From CAVYUC01 sp963783085 (lineage in GTDB: Bacteria > Bacteroidota > Bacteroidia > Bacteroidales > Prolixibacteraceae): 64,000 bases of DNA. The DNA is taken from NCBI GenBank assembly GCA_963783085.1, contig CAWAMJ010000018.1, forward strand, positions 9,926 through 73,925, read 5' to 3'. Position numbers and translations under genes: made by a program. A model generated the notes under the pieces. The model did not search any database. It saw only the letters and a list, made by a program, of their open reading frames with translations, and was not told the DNA's origin. Below are positions 45,791 to 54,900 of the stretch, one piece after another; the stretch's first letter is position 1, and each line of letters begins with the position of its first letter.

Positions 45791-46624
45791 ATGAAAACCG
45801 GGAATTTTTTAACAGCAATAACCGTAACACTGATATTCCTGTTATTTTCAGGAATTTCGCCGGCTCAGGATAAAACAAATAACAGCGACTACGAGCCGGA
45901 ATTAGGACAGGAAGGGAAAGATGTAATTTGGTACCCTACCCCGCAGGTTTTGGTTGAAAAAATGCTCGATATCGCAAAAGTAACATCATCGGATTATCTG
46001 ATTGACCTTGGTTCCGGCGATGGTCGGATTGTGATTTCTGCTGCAAAAAGAGGCGCAAAAGCAACTGGTGTAGAGTATAATCCTGATATGGTTGAATTCG
46101 CCAAAAAAAATTCCGCCAGGGAAGGCGTAGCGGATAAAGCCGATTTTATTAATGCCGATATTTTTGAATTCGATTTTTCAAAAGCTACCGTGGTAACTCT
46201 TTTTCTCCTGCCGGAATTGAATTTAAAATTACGGCCCAAAATTCTTGAAATGAAGCCCGGAACACGCATTGTAACCAATACTTTTTCGATGCAAAACTGG
46301 CATTACGACGAAACGGAAGAATTGGAAGATAAATCGCTGAACTGGAATACTGCTTACCTGTGGATAGTGCCTGCTAAAGTTGAGGGAACATGGCAGTGTA
46401 ACGACGGAGAACTGATGCTAAGCCAGGAATTTCAAATAGTCTCGGGAAATTTAACAACAGGCGGAAAATTATTAAAAATAACAGTGGGAAAACTCCGCGG
46501 GAACGAGTTCCGTTTTACATGCGACGGCGTAAACTACAAATGCCAGGTAGACCAAAACACCATGAAGGGAATGGCTGAAAAAAACGGAAAGATATCTCCA
46601 TGGGAGGCAACCAGGAAAATGTAG
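45791..46624 (+). CDS. Exported SAM-methyltransferase-fold protein
   Basis: A 277-residue protein with a clear signal peptide (hydrophobic 5-20, cleavage near SPAQ) followed by VIWYPTPQVLVEKMLDIAKV and the SAM-binding motif LIDLGSGDGRIVISAAKRGA (about 74-93), the acidic VEYNPDM ribose-binding segment and NADIFEFDF. The order resembles histone-methyltransferase-like (DOT1-type) and related class I enzymes. After about residue 200 a separate beta-rich segment follows. SAM is not expected in the periplasm, so either the signal is misleading or the protein has another ligand. It is convergent with a TonB-dependent receptor. Confidence 0.82.
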   Translation: MKTGNFLTAITVTLIFLLFSGISPAQDKTNNSDYEPELGQEGKDVIWYPTPQVLVEKMLDIAKVTSSDYLIDLGSGDGRIVISAAKRGAKATGVEYNPDMVEFAKKNSAREGVADKADFINADIFEFDFSKATVVTLFLLPELNLKLRPKILEMKPGTRIVTNTFSMQNWHYDETEELEDKSLNWNTAYLWIVPAKVEGTWQCNDGELMLSQEFQIVSGNLTTGGKLLKITVGKLRGNEFRFTCDGVNYKCQVDQNTMKGMAEKNGKISPWEATRKM

Positions 46625-46645
46625 ATAAATCTTCCGGCAAGATAT

Positions 46646-48868
46646 TCAATAACTTACTTTAATTCCCGCCTGCATCAACCTTCCGGCATCGGGATAACCT
46701 GCTACCGTTTCATATTTTTCATCCAGCATATTTTTCACTTCCACAAAAATCCGGGTATTTATTTTGCCTGAAAAAGTGTATCCGCACGTAAAATCGGCTG
46801 TAACAAAATCACCCAGCGGATAATCGCCGTTTTCAGCTATCCATTTCGGATTGACAAACCGGTTGTTTGAATACGGTCCGGTATAGTGAATAAAAAGGTT
46901 GGCATCCAGTCCCGAATGTGCGTATAAAAAGCCTCCGTTTAAAATCACGTTGGGTAATTGATTATCGTCAACCATTTTATTATTGGCTTCTTTTTCATTT
47001 TTCATGAATGTGGCATTTGCAAATACAGCACTTTGTAGTACAGGAACATTCTGATTTGCTGACAGTTCCAATCCATAACTTCGTTTATTAGCATTTTCAT
47101 ACAACTCCACTATCAGATCATTTTGTGAAACAACTGTTTCCCCGCTTAAATCGAGTGCATTTTTCCGTTGAGTGAAAAAAGTGCTGATGGTTATTTCGCT
47201 TTGATTTTGCGTTTTAAACCGGAATCCCAAATCATGTTGCAATCGTGTTTCATTTTTTGGAGTCACCCCGGCCGAATTCAAACTTCCTTTTCGCGGAGCA
47301 ATGGTTCCGCCGGAAAAGTTATAGTGCAACGACGCTGCAGGCGACAACAAGTAACTACCTCCCAGTGCCGACTGCCACTCCACCGGAGCCGCCTGATCGG
47401 TTATGGGAGCTACATTCTGAAAACCCGCTGCACTTCCTTCAATACCAAATCCGCCCCATTCGTTGATATATCCGCCAATTAAACGGAAACCGGCATCGAG
47501 CAAAAACCGCCCAAATTTTTGTTCATCGGCAACCACACCCGACCATGTTTCCACATCACAACGTCGGCCCGCGTAATAGCGTTTTCCGTCGGGAGCTACC
47601 CAGTGGTTGTACAGCGCGCCAATGCGAAACGTGTTTGACCGACTAATCAACCGGCTGTGTAAAACATTAAATCCATACTCCCAATCCTTATCGTGGTGCG
47701 TAGTTGTTGACTCCTGCTGAGTATTATAATTCTGATAGTTTGCATCGCGAAAGGTATAATTGGTTTGCAATTCGGTTTGCGAACCATCGTTTCCGCGGTA
47801 ATTAAGTTTGGCATACGAAACCAGAGTATGCAAAGGATCGAATTTTTCTTCCTGGTTTAATATTTTTGGGGAACCCGGTGGCACAATGCTGACGAATTCG
47901 CGCAATCCGGAAATATAGGCTACGCCTGCAAGCAATGTAAGTTTTTTATTTAACGCCCAATCCATATTTCCCTGAAAATTGCCAATGCGTTCCTTTCCCC
48001 CGCTACCTGGAATGCCATCGGTGCCGAAAAATGCGGCAGCCGTATTAAATGACACATCGTTTATTTTGTTTCCGTATTGCAGATTGGCTACATAATTATT
48101 GTATTGCCCGTATTTGGTGAGAAGCGAAATAGTTTCGCGCTCCGGCTTTTTGGTTTTCACTTCAATAACGCCGGTCAGGCCCGATAAGCCTTTTACAAGC
48201 GCATTGCTCGATCTTACGATTTCCACCGATTCAACATCCAGCGCGGAGAGAACATACGCAGTCTCTTCAAATTCCTTCTGCCAGACACCGTCAATGGAAT
48301 AGTCAGGGTAAGGATATTTTTGGCCTCGCACCGAAAAGAACTGTTTCGATTTCCGGCCCCGGGTTTCTGTCCATCCACCGGGAACATATTTTAACGCATC
48401 GGTGAGGGTTACCGCACCCTGTTTTTCAATTTCTGCAGCGCTTATTTTGGTGACAGCGGGCAAAACCGACAAGGGAACAGTGTTAATTGCCGTGTCTCTC
48501 CCCGGCACAGTAAAATTTCCAAAAACATCCACTCCTTCAATTTCCTGTTTCTTGGGTTGAAGTCCAATCTTGATAGATTCGTTGTTTTCTGAGGGAACAC
48601 GAATTTGTATTTCTTTACCTGTAAATCCAACTGAAGTAATCCGTATTTTATATTCACCATTTGCCAGACGCAATTCAAAATGGCCATCTTTATTCGAACT
48701 TGTTCCTGCGGTAGTACCAGCCACTGCAATGTTTGCACCGGCAACCGGCTCGTTGGTTTCGGTATTAAATAAATTTCCTTTTACGGTATAATTTGGTTGC
48801 GAAAAAACCTGACTTGCAATTAAGTTTATGAAAAGTGCGATTGAGAGAGTTAAAAAACTGTGTTTCAT
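46646..48868 (-). CDS. TonB-dependent receptor with carboxypeptidase-like N-terminal domain
   Basis: A 740-residue outer membrane receptor: signal peptide (1-23), a CarboxypepD_reg-like domain (about 26-110, GNLFNTETNEPVAGANIAV), a plug (about 130-240, including the motif VEIVRSSNALVKGLSG) and a barrel ending in IKVSY. No SusD partner is next to it, so it is more like a catecholate siderophore or metal receptor than a SusC glycan transporter. Substrate unknown. Confidence 0.9.
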   Translation of the reverse strand: MKHSFLTLSIALFINLIASQVFSQPNYTVKGNLFNTETNEPVAGANIAVAGTTAGTSSNKDGHFELRLANGEYKIRITSVGFTGKEIQIRVPSENNESIKIGLQPKKQEIEGVDVFGNFTVPGRDTAINTVPLSVLPAVTKISAAEIEKQGAVTLTDALKYVPGGWTETRGRKSKQFFSVRGQKYPYPDYSIDGVWQKEFEETAYVLSALDVESVEIVRSSNALVKGLSGLTGVIEVKTKKPERETISLLTKYGQYNNYVANLQYGNKINDVSFNTAAAFFGTDGIPGSGGKERIGNFQGNMDWALNKKLTLLAGVAYISGLREFVSIVPPGSPKILNQEEKFDPLHTLVSYAKLNYRGNDGSQTELQTNYTFRDANYQNYNTQQESTTTHHDKDWEYGFNVLHSRLISRSNTFRIGALYNHWVAPDGKRYYAGRRCDVETWSGVVADEQKFGRFLLDAGFRLIGGYINEWGGFGIEGSAAGFQNVAPITDQAAPVEWQSALGGSYLLSPAASLHYNFSGGTIAPRKGSLNSAGVTPKNETRLQHDLGFRFKTQNQSEITISTFFTQRKNALDLSGETVVSQNDLIVELYENANKRSYGLELSANQNVPVLQSAVFANATFMKNEKEANNKMVDDNQLPNVILNGGFLYAHSGLDANLFIHYTGPYSNNRFVNPKWIAENGDYPLGDFVTADFTCGYTFSGKINTRIFVEVKNMLDEKYETVAGYPDAGRLMQAGIKVSY

Positions 48869-48990
48869 TTTTTTGAAAAATTGATTTTTGGTTATACGTT
48901 GATTTCGTTTTATTTTATTTTGAGTTCAGGCTTTACCCTTTAAAACATTGAGAATTAAAGGCTAAAGCCGACTTTCATTCATCATGAAAT

Positions 48991-49010
48991 CACCGGGTTA
49001 AAACCCGGTG
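48991..49010. repeat. Perfect palindrome between genes
   Basis: CACCGGGTTAAAACCCGGTG is a perfect 9-bp inverted repeat with a 2-base centre. It lies in the 241-bp gap 48869-49109 next to GGCTAAAGCC, another small palindrome at 48959-48968. It resembles interspersed palindromic repeats seen between Bacteroidota genes and could also act as a terminator without a T-tract. Confidence 0.7.
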
Positions 49011-49109
49011 CAAAAATTAATTACTTCTTATCCTGTTTTCGTACAGCATGTAAAGTGAACGGCAATTTATACATCAACTCTCATTTGTTGAATATTTTTG
49101 ACGATTGCT

Positions 49110-49781
49110 TTAGCTGACGGTTTCTAAATTATTTGTTATTAACCTGCCTTCTTTAAGTGTAACTTTTCGGTTGGCATAATTTGCTGATTCCAATTCATGC
49201 GAAACCAAAAGGACCGTACCGCCACTTTGATGGAAATCTTCGATTAGCGACATTAATATTTTGCTGTTTTCCGGGTCGAGATTTCCGGTGGGTTCATCGG
49301 CAAGCAAAATATCAGGGTTTGAAATAATGGCCCGGATAAAAGCCGTCCTTTGCTTTTCACCTACACTCAGCTCAGACGGATATTTGTTTTTTTGCGGTAA
49401 AAGCGCACATTTCTCCAACAGTCCTTCTATAATACCATTCTTACTTTCTGTTTCAACCTTTGCTATTTTTATATTTTCGAAAACTGTTAAATACGGCATC
49501 AGGTGAAATTGCTGAAAAACAAAACCGATATTTTTTCTCCGGTACCTGTTTATCTCCTGATTACTCATTTTATACACATCACTTCCGCGGTATAAAATCT
49601 GGCCTGAATCGGGATGAATCAGGCCTCCAATTGTGTGAAGCAGTGTCGATTTTCCGGAACCACTCGGTCCGACAACAGCAACAAATTCACCTTTTTCTAC
49701 CTTCAGAGAAACATCGTCGAGGGCAGTAAATTTATCTTCGCCTTTTGTATATATTTTAGTGACATTATTGATTTCAAGCAT
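49110..49781 (-). CDS. ABC transporter ATP-binding protein (LolD/MacB type)
   Basis: A 223-residue ATPase. Walker A GPSGSGKST (about 40-48), Q-loop in FVFQQFHLMPYLTV, signature LSVGEKQR (instead of the usual LSGGEQQR), Walker B ILLADEPTG, and the switch His in LLVSHE. It pairs with the permease encoded just upstream in the operon (49798-50966). Such mechanotransmitter transporters move lipoproteins or peptides across the periplasm or act on periplasmic partners. Confidence 0.92.
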   Translation of the reverse strand: MLEINNVTKIYTKGEDKFTALDDVSLKVEKGEFVAVVGPSGSGKSTLLHTIGGLIHPDSGQILYRGSDVYKMSNQEINRYRRKNIGFVFQQFHLMPYLTVFENIKIAKVETESKNGIIEGLLEKCALLPQKNKYPSELSVGEKQRTAFIRAIISNPDILLADEPTGNLDPENSKILMSLIEDFHQSGGTVLLVSHELESANYANRKVTLKEGRLITNNLETVS

Positions 49782-49797
49782 ATTTTATAATCCTTAT

Positions 49798-50286
49798 TTA
49801 TTCCTTACCAAGTGTTTTTGCGGCATCGATTTGAGTGGCCGCCAATGCAGGTATCCAGCTCGACAGCATCCATAAAACCGGAAAAATCAGCACACTGAAT
49901 CCAAGCAACGACCAAAGCGGTTTGATGGACATTGCAGTAAAAAGAAATATTTCCTTCCCAAAATATTCTGCGATAAAGCTTCCGGCAAAAAAACCAACGA
50001 CACTTCCCAGGAATCCCAGCAACAAAGCCTTCAGCAGTATTATCAACAAAATAAAAGATTTGCTTTTTCCCATGGCTTTCATAATACCGATTTCGTATCG
50101 CCTGCTGGTTACATTCGCATAAAAAAGCAGGCCGGAAATGAGCATCGAAATGATTAAAATAAACGGGATAATAAACGAACCGTACTTATTCATCATTAGC
50201 CGCTGGTTTTCGCGTGCATCGGCAATGCTGCTTATTTCGGTTACCTCAAGATTGGAAAATATATTTTGTACCTGGATTGCGTGCAT
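49798..50286 (-). CDS. FtsX/MacB-like permease, C-terminal fragment
   Basis: The last ~160 residues of a MacB-type permease, with three transmembrane helices (FIIPFILIISMLISGLLFYA, FILLIILLKALLLGFLGSVV, LLGFSVLIFPVLWMLSSW) and the FtsX signature RRYEIGIMKAMGKSK. ATG 50286 may be fortuitous: the middle fragment overlaps in a different frame, and one extra base near 50276-50286 accounts for the break. Confidence 0.82.
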   Translation of the reverse strand: MHAIQVQNIFSNLEVTEISSIADARENQRLMMNKYGSFIIPFILIISMLISGLLFYANVTSRRYEIGIMKAMGKSKSFILLIILLKALLLGFLGSVVGFFAGSFIAEYFGKEIFLFTAMSIKPLWSLLGFSVLIFPVLWMLSSWIPALAATQIDAAKTLGKE

Positions 50287-50485
50287 TATTTATCCGGCCA
50301 TCGTGACAAACACAGCCCAGCGCTTCAATTTTGTTGATTTGTCCTTCCATTCCCAGAATCTGCTGTAAATCGGTAAGGTTAAAAGCCACTCCCTGGTCGA
50401 GCATTCCTTTGCCTTCTTCCAATCTTTTGGCAATTTCAAAATCATATTGTTTGCCATCATGTTCCGGTAATTTTAAATTTTTCAC
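50246..50485 (-). CDS. FtsX/MacB-like permease, middle fragment
   Basis: About 79 residues of the periplasmic domain (DGKQYDFEIAKRLEEGKGMLDQG) between the N- and C-terminal pieces. The GTG at 50485 is unlikely to be a real start. A frame change lies at each end, each consistent with one extra base. The three pieces rejoin to about 389 residues, the usual size for this permease family. Confidence 0.7.
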   Translation of the reverse strand: MKNLKLPEHDGKQYDFEIAKRLEEGKGMLDQGVAFNLTDLQQILGMEGQINKIEALGCVCHDGRINNARNPGTKYIFQS

Positions 50486-50966
50486 CCTCGGGAATATTTA
50501 CCGATATCAGCGACCCAACGTGAACCGTTCCCTTTTCCACATCAAACCCCATGGTTTCCTGTTTGGATAGAAACCGTTGCATGGCTTCATCTTTATAACC
50601 CATTACTACAATCTGATGACTTGAACCATTTGGATCAGTCCAGTTGGGATATTTGAGCTGCAGGATTCCGGTAAGGTGCCGCACTGCATCAAATGTTTTT
50701 GATTCTGCCAGCGTATCGATATAATTTTCCGGGAATGTTGGCGTATTGTTCACCGAATAAAAATCAATCAGGTTGGTACCTTTGGGGAAAATGTACAAAT
50801 TCAGTCCCTGCTCCCGCATTATTTTGCGTGTTTCATTTTCGCTGGCTTTGCTTAAGGTATAAACGGCCACCGACACGGCGCTGGCTGCGATTACCGTAAC
50901 CAGGATTATCAGCGAACTGACTTTCCGGTACAAAAGTTCTTTTATTACCAGTTTGAATGGATTCAT
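50457..50966 (-). CDS. FtsX/MacB-like permease, N-terminal fragment
   Basis: The first ~165 residues: a short cytoplasmic start, the first transmembrane helix (SSLIILVTVIAASAVSVAVY) and the beginning of the periplasmic MacB-like domain. It stops at a TGA after FKITGT, while the next frame continues with DGKQYDFEIAK. It lies 1 base after the small membrane protein gene. Confidence 0.8.
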   Translation of the reverse strand: MNPFKLVIKELLYRKVSSLIILVTVIAASAVSVAVYTLSKASENETRKIMREQGLNLYIFPKGTNLIDFYSVNNTPTFPENYIDTLAESKTFDAVRHLTGILQLKYPNWTDPNGSSHQIVVMGYKDEAMQRFLSKQETMGFDVEKGTVHVGSLISVNIPEGEKFKITGT

Positions 50967-50967
50967 A

Positions 50968-51189
50968 TTACTTCCTCTTTTTATTTCTTCGTAAAAACCA
51001 GATGGTTAAAATTACTATGGTTAAAATGATTACAACTCCGGTGGAAATAAGTGAAATTTGCAATGTTCGGTCTTCCTTCATCTCCAACTTTTCAGGCTGG
51101 TAGGTATTTAGTCCATCCCGCTGGTCGGTAAGCCATTTAGGTAATGGCCGCGCTTCCAGTGAATCGTATACAATTGTGTCCTGCCTCAT
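50968..51189 (-). CDS. Small single-pass membrane protein
   Basis: A 73-residue protein: a polar N-terminal half with PLPKWLTDQRDG, one transmembrane helix (about 45-67, LISTGVVIILTIVILTIWFL) and a basic tail RRNKKRK, so the tail should be cytoplasmic. Its ATG directly follows the stop of the lipoprotein gene. No family was recognised. Its position suggests an accessory subunit of the ABC system. Confidence 0.7.
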   Translation of the reverse strand: MRQDTIVYDSLEARPLPKWLTDQRDGLNTYQPEKLEMKEDRTLQISLISTGVVIILTIVILTIWFLRRNKKRK

Positions 51190-51978
51190 TTACTGGTGAA
51201 TGAGTTCGGGGTTTGCATCGAGAATTGTATTGACCAGCGCAGGCTGCGGATTTTCCCAGTTATCGCTGCAAAGAATACTTCTTCCCGGGAGGTTATCTTT
51301 GATAAGGCAACTGCAATCTGCCGTAAAAAAGTCGATCATCAGGTGGATGTTTTCTTCCGAAATACCTTTTGCCAGTAATGGTTCCAATGCCCGGAAACGT
51401 CCGAAAATTCCAAACAACATGGGTTCGTGAATTTCTTTCAAATCACTTTCCACATTCAACAACATCGATACCAGCAACTTTTCATCCCCGCTGCTTCTGT
51501 CCAGTTCAACAAGAGAAATGATATTGGCGAACGGAGACGATTCAAGTGCTTTATTCGTTGTTTCCAAACTGTTTTTGTCTTTTTCACCATCACCACTTTT
51601 CAGGTAAAGCATCACGCATAATTTTCCCTGTTTTAAATCGGATGCAATTTTTGTACTGAGTGGCGACGCAGCTATTTTATCCACTGCTTTGTAATCTTCA
51701 AATTTTGTGATGAGATGATTATTGAAATACAAGGCATAATATGGCTTTTCAATTTCGTCTGTTTCCATTGTTTTGAAAAGGATATTTGCCTGTTTTAGCT
51801 GGTTTTTCACATCGTTATTTTGACTCCGGATTGTTTCTGTCAATTTATTTTTATGAAAATAAACGAGTACATATTTTTGGGGAGCCTCGTTTAACAAAAT
51901 CCACTCCGAAACCTTCGTCGTACAGGCCATACTTAATACCGCGCCAACGATCAATATTTTCAAATAAATCCGTTTCAT
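51190..51978 (-). CDS. Lipoprotein of unknown function in an ABC operon
   Basis: A 262-residue protein with a lipobox (LSMAC, Cys at about residue 19). After YVLVYFHKNKL there is a thioredoxin-like alternation (lengths and hydrophobic strands, LCVMLYLKSG), but no CxxC pair; cysteines occur late in FTADCSCLI and SILC. The ATGA overlap with the beta-propeller gene upstream and the abutting small gene downstream show translational coupling. The function is unknown. Confidence 0.75.
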   Translation of the reverse strand: MKRIYLKILIVGAVLSMACTTKVSEWILLNEAPQKYVLVYFHKNKLTETIRSQNNDVKNQLKQANILFKTMETDEIEKPYYALYFNNHLITKFEDYKAVDKIAASPLSTKIASDLKQGKLCVMLYLKSGDGEKDKNSLETTNKALESSPFANIISLVELDRSSGDEKLLVSMLLNVESDLKEIHEPMLFGIFGRFRALEPLLAKGISEENIHLMIDFFTADCSCLIKDNLPGRSILCSDNWENPQPALVNTILDANPELIHQ

Positions 51979-54900
51979 TTTTCCGCCAGTTTTTCCTGTG
52001 TTAATTCAATTCCTGAAATTAAAGTATTTCCTTTCAGCGGAATCAAATCGATTTTTAATGTTTTACCTGCTTTAATGCCCTCAAATGATTTTATCACTTC
52101 TTTATCATGTTCTCCCGCTTCTTTTAAGATATCAAAACCAACGGTTACTTTTTTTCCCTGGATTGCAATATCAAATTCACGTTCTCCCGGATTATTATTC
52201 TCGAGTTCTGCAAAATAAAGTTTCACCGTATAGGATGATTCAGGTACAAAATCTTCCTGGCTTAATGTTATTTCAATCGATTTTACCCCGCCCAATGCGC
52301 TTGCACTTACCCAGGGTGTATTTTTCGATTTTATGCTCACCGGTTCTTTCCTGATTTGCTTAAAACCGGATGTGTCCAGTTTTACAGGAATCCCCGACGG
52401 GGCACCGGCAACCACCGGAAATTCGAACCACAACACATTATCATCCGCGCTTCTGTCGCCCGGGGCATTCAGGTTTAAACCAAGTTGTTGAACCTGTTTA
52501 CCGTTCCAGGTGTAATTGCTGTTTGTCCAGTACGACATCCACGGCATGTTTACCAACGCCAGCGAAGTCTGATTCTGATAAGCGCACTGGCAGGTCCGGG
52601 TATAATCCGGGGAATTTAGCACTCCGTCGGCGGCAATCAGATTGGTTGAACAACTTGCTTTCCATCCGCCAAGGCTTCCCGTGCCTTCGTTTACATCTAA
52701 ATTTACAAATCCTGCCGAAGCTGACCGGAAAGTAAGCAGGTGTTCACTTGCAGCAACAAACCCACAGCCATATTCACGCTTAAAACCCCACTTTAAATCT
52801 TCTCCGGTTACCGGATCTTTTTCGGTAAGGGGATCACCTGTTAGCAAACTAAAACCTTCACCGTTGGTATAAATTTTATCGTTATGAATAATGGGAGGAT
52901 TGGCGTAATTTATTTCCCTGTCCCATATTTTATTTTGTGAATGGATATCGTAGGCAATCATGCGCGTGCCTTCTTCGCCGTTTAACATATCCCGTGACGG
53001 GCGGGTTGCCTGAAGCAACAATTTATGTTCATCGGAATAACCCAGCCAGGTTCCAAAAATATCTTCGGTTACTTCACGGATAATCTTGCCTGTTTTAGCT
53101 TCGAGGTATAATAGTCTTGTACCTTCCGGCAGTGGCAGCCCGCGCCTTCTCAATTTTGTTTCCAAATATTGCGGAAGTTTATCGAGGCAAAAAAGAATAT
53201 CATCGCCGGCAATTACTGAATTATGTATAAAACCATGATTTGCGTTGATGCTCCATAATTTTTCGCCTGTAAACCGGTTTAAAACTATCAGTTCCCTGCT
53301 CGCTGTCAGGTTATAATCTGAAAATTTTTCCTTTTTCAATTCATCCGGATCTTTCTCCATTTCAGGAAATTCCGCAAAATTATTCCCCAGGATCAACAGG
53401 TCTTTGTACACTCCAATGTATCCAAGTTTCCGGGTATTATCGTCGCCCGTATTAAATACTTTGGCAATTTTACCCGAATTGATGTCAATCAGGCTGCACT
53501 TGTTTCCTTCAATCAGGTATACAAATTCTTTGGTGGCAATATAGTTGGTTCCACGGGCATTGGAACCGGGCAAATGTACCTGATTGGTTTTTACATCCAG
53601 AGGGTTTTCCTCGTCGTAACTTTCATCGTAATACACCAGCCAGTTGTCGTCGGTGAGTTGTTCAGATTCATGTCTCCAAAGCACTCTTCCGGTGTAAACA
53701 TCGCGGGCGCTGATGCTGTTGATTCCCTGAATAATCAGTCGCCCGTCAATTACCTGTTCTCCGGGGCCATGACCGTGGCGGGGGAGCACATCCATATTTG
53801 AGTTTCCGCCAAACCATAAAATTCCGAGCGGCGCTTTTACCAACTGATCGTCCGATTTTACTGTGTTTGCGATGTCGCCGTAGTTATGCGTCCAGGGTGA
53901 AGCGCCCTGCAACGGCCCTATTCGGGTTACCATACAATATCCTTTTTGTTTTTCGGTTAGCGCACCGGGAAGTTCAAGTTCTGTTAGTGTTTTCAGCAAA
54001 TTGTCCTGCTTTTTACCTTTGGCTGTTATTAAAATTTTACCACCATAAGGCCGTGCCGATTCGTAGACTTTTTCCAAAATGCCTGTGTCTCCGCCATTCA
54101 AAATCGAAAAATCATTAATGATTGTAAGCGAGGAAAAATACCTGGGAAGTGCCGGAAACTTTTCGTCAAAATGCTGAAAACTCAACCGGTCTGCCGTCAC
54201 CCCGCACTGATCAAAATATTCCCTTAAAGATTGCACTCGTTCAGCATCTTTTTCGTAAGCCACAATACTTAGGTTTGAAGCACTTACCAGTTCCTTTAAA
54301 AGGTTAATATTTTCGGTTCCAAGAACCAGACAATATCCTTCTTCAACTTCTGTTTCCTTTATGATTTTCGATTTTTTAGCAGCAGGATTTAAACTGTTTC
54401 TCCCTGTAAAATCTGCCACCCGTTCCACTGGAGTATCTCCAAAAACCAGTATTGAACCATCAGTTGAGACTGCAATCAATTTTCCGTTTGCAGCTATCAG
54501 CCGGTCTATATTTTTATCCGTTTTATACGTCCAGATTGTTTCTGATTTGTTTCCGGCGAATAGTTTAATTGCGGAAATTCCGGTACTGTCGGCTGCAAAG
54601 AGGCAATCTCCGGCTTTTATCAAATCATTGCTTGCCGGTATATTTTTTACCCACAATGTATCCAGTTTATTGTCTGCTTTCAATTGTGCAGCCAGCAACT
54701 CTTTTCCGGAGAAATAAATCTGATCTCTGTCGACCACAGGATATTCACCAACCTCCGAAACCAGTTTTTCACCATTTTCAGAATCAAACATGCTGGTGAG
54801 TCTTTTTCGGGTATGATTAAAAAATACTTTGTCGTTGGCACAGGTAAACGTTCCACCGTTTTTCTGGTTAGCTGAAAGGTGATAATAGATTTCTTCCCCG

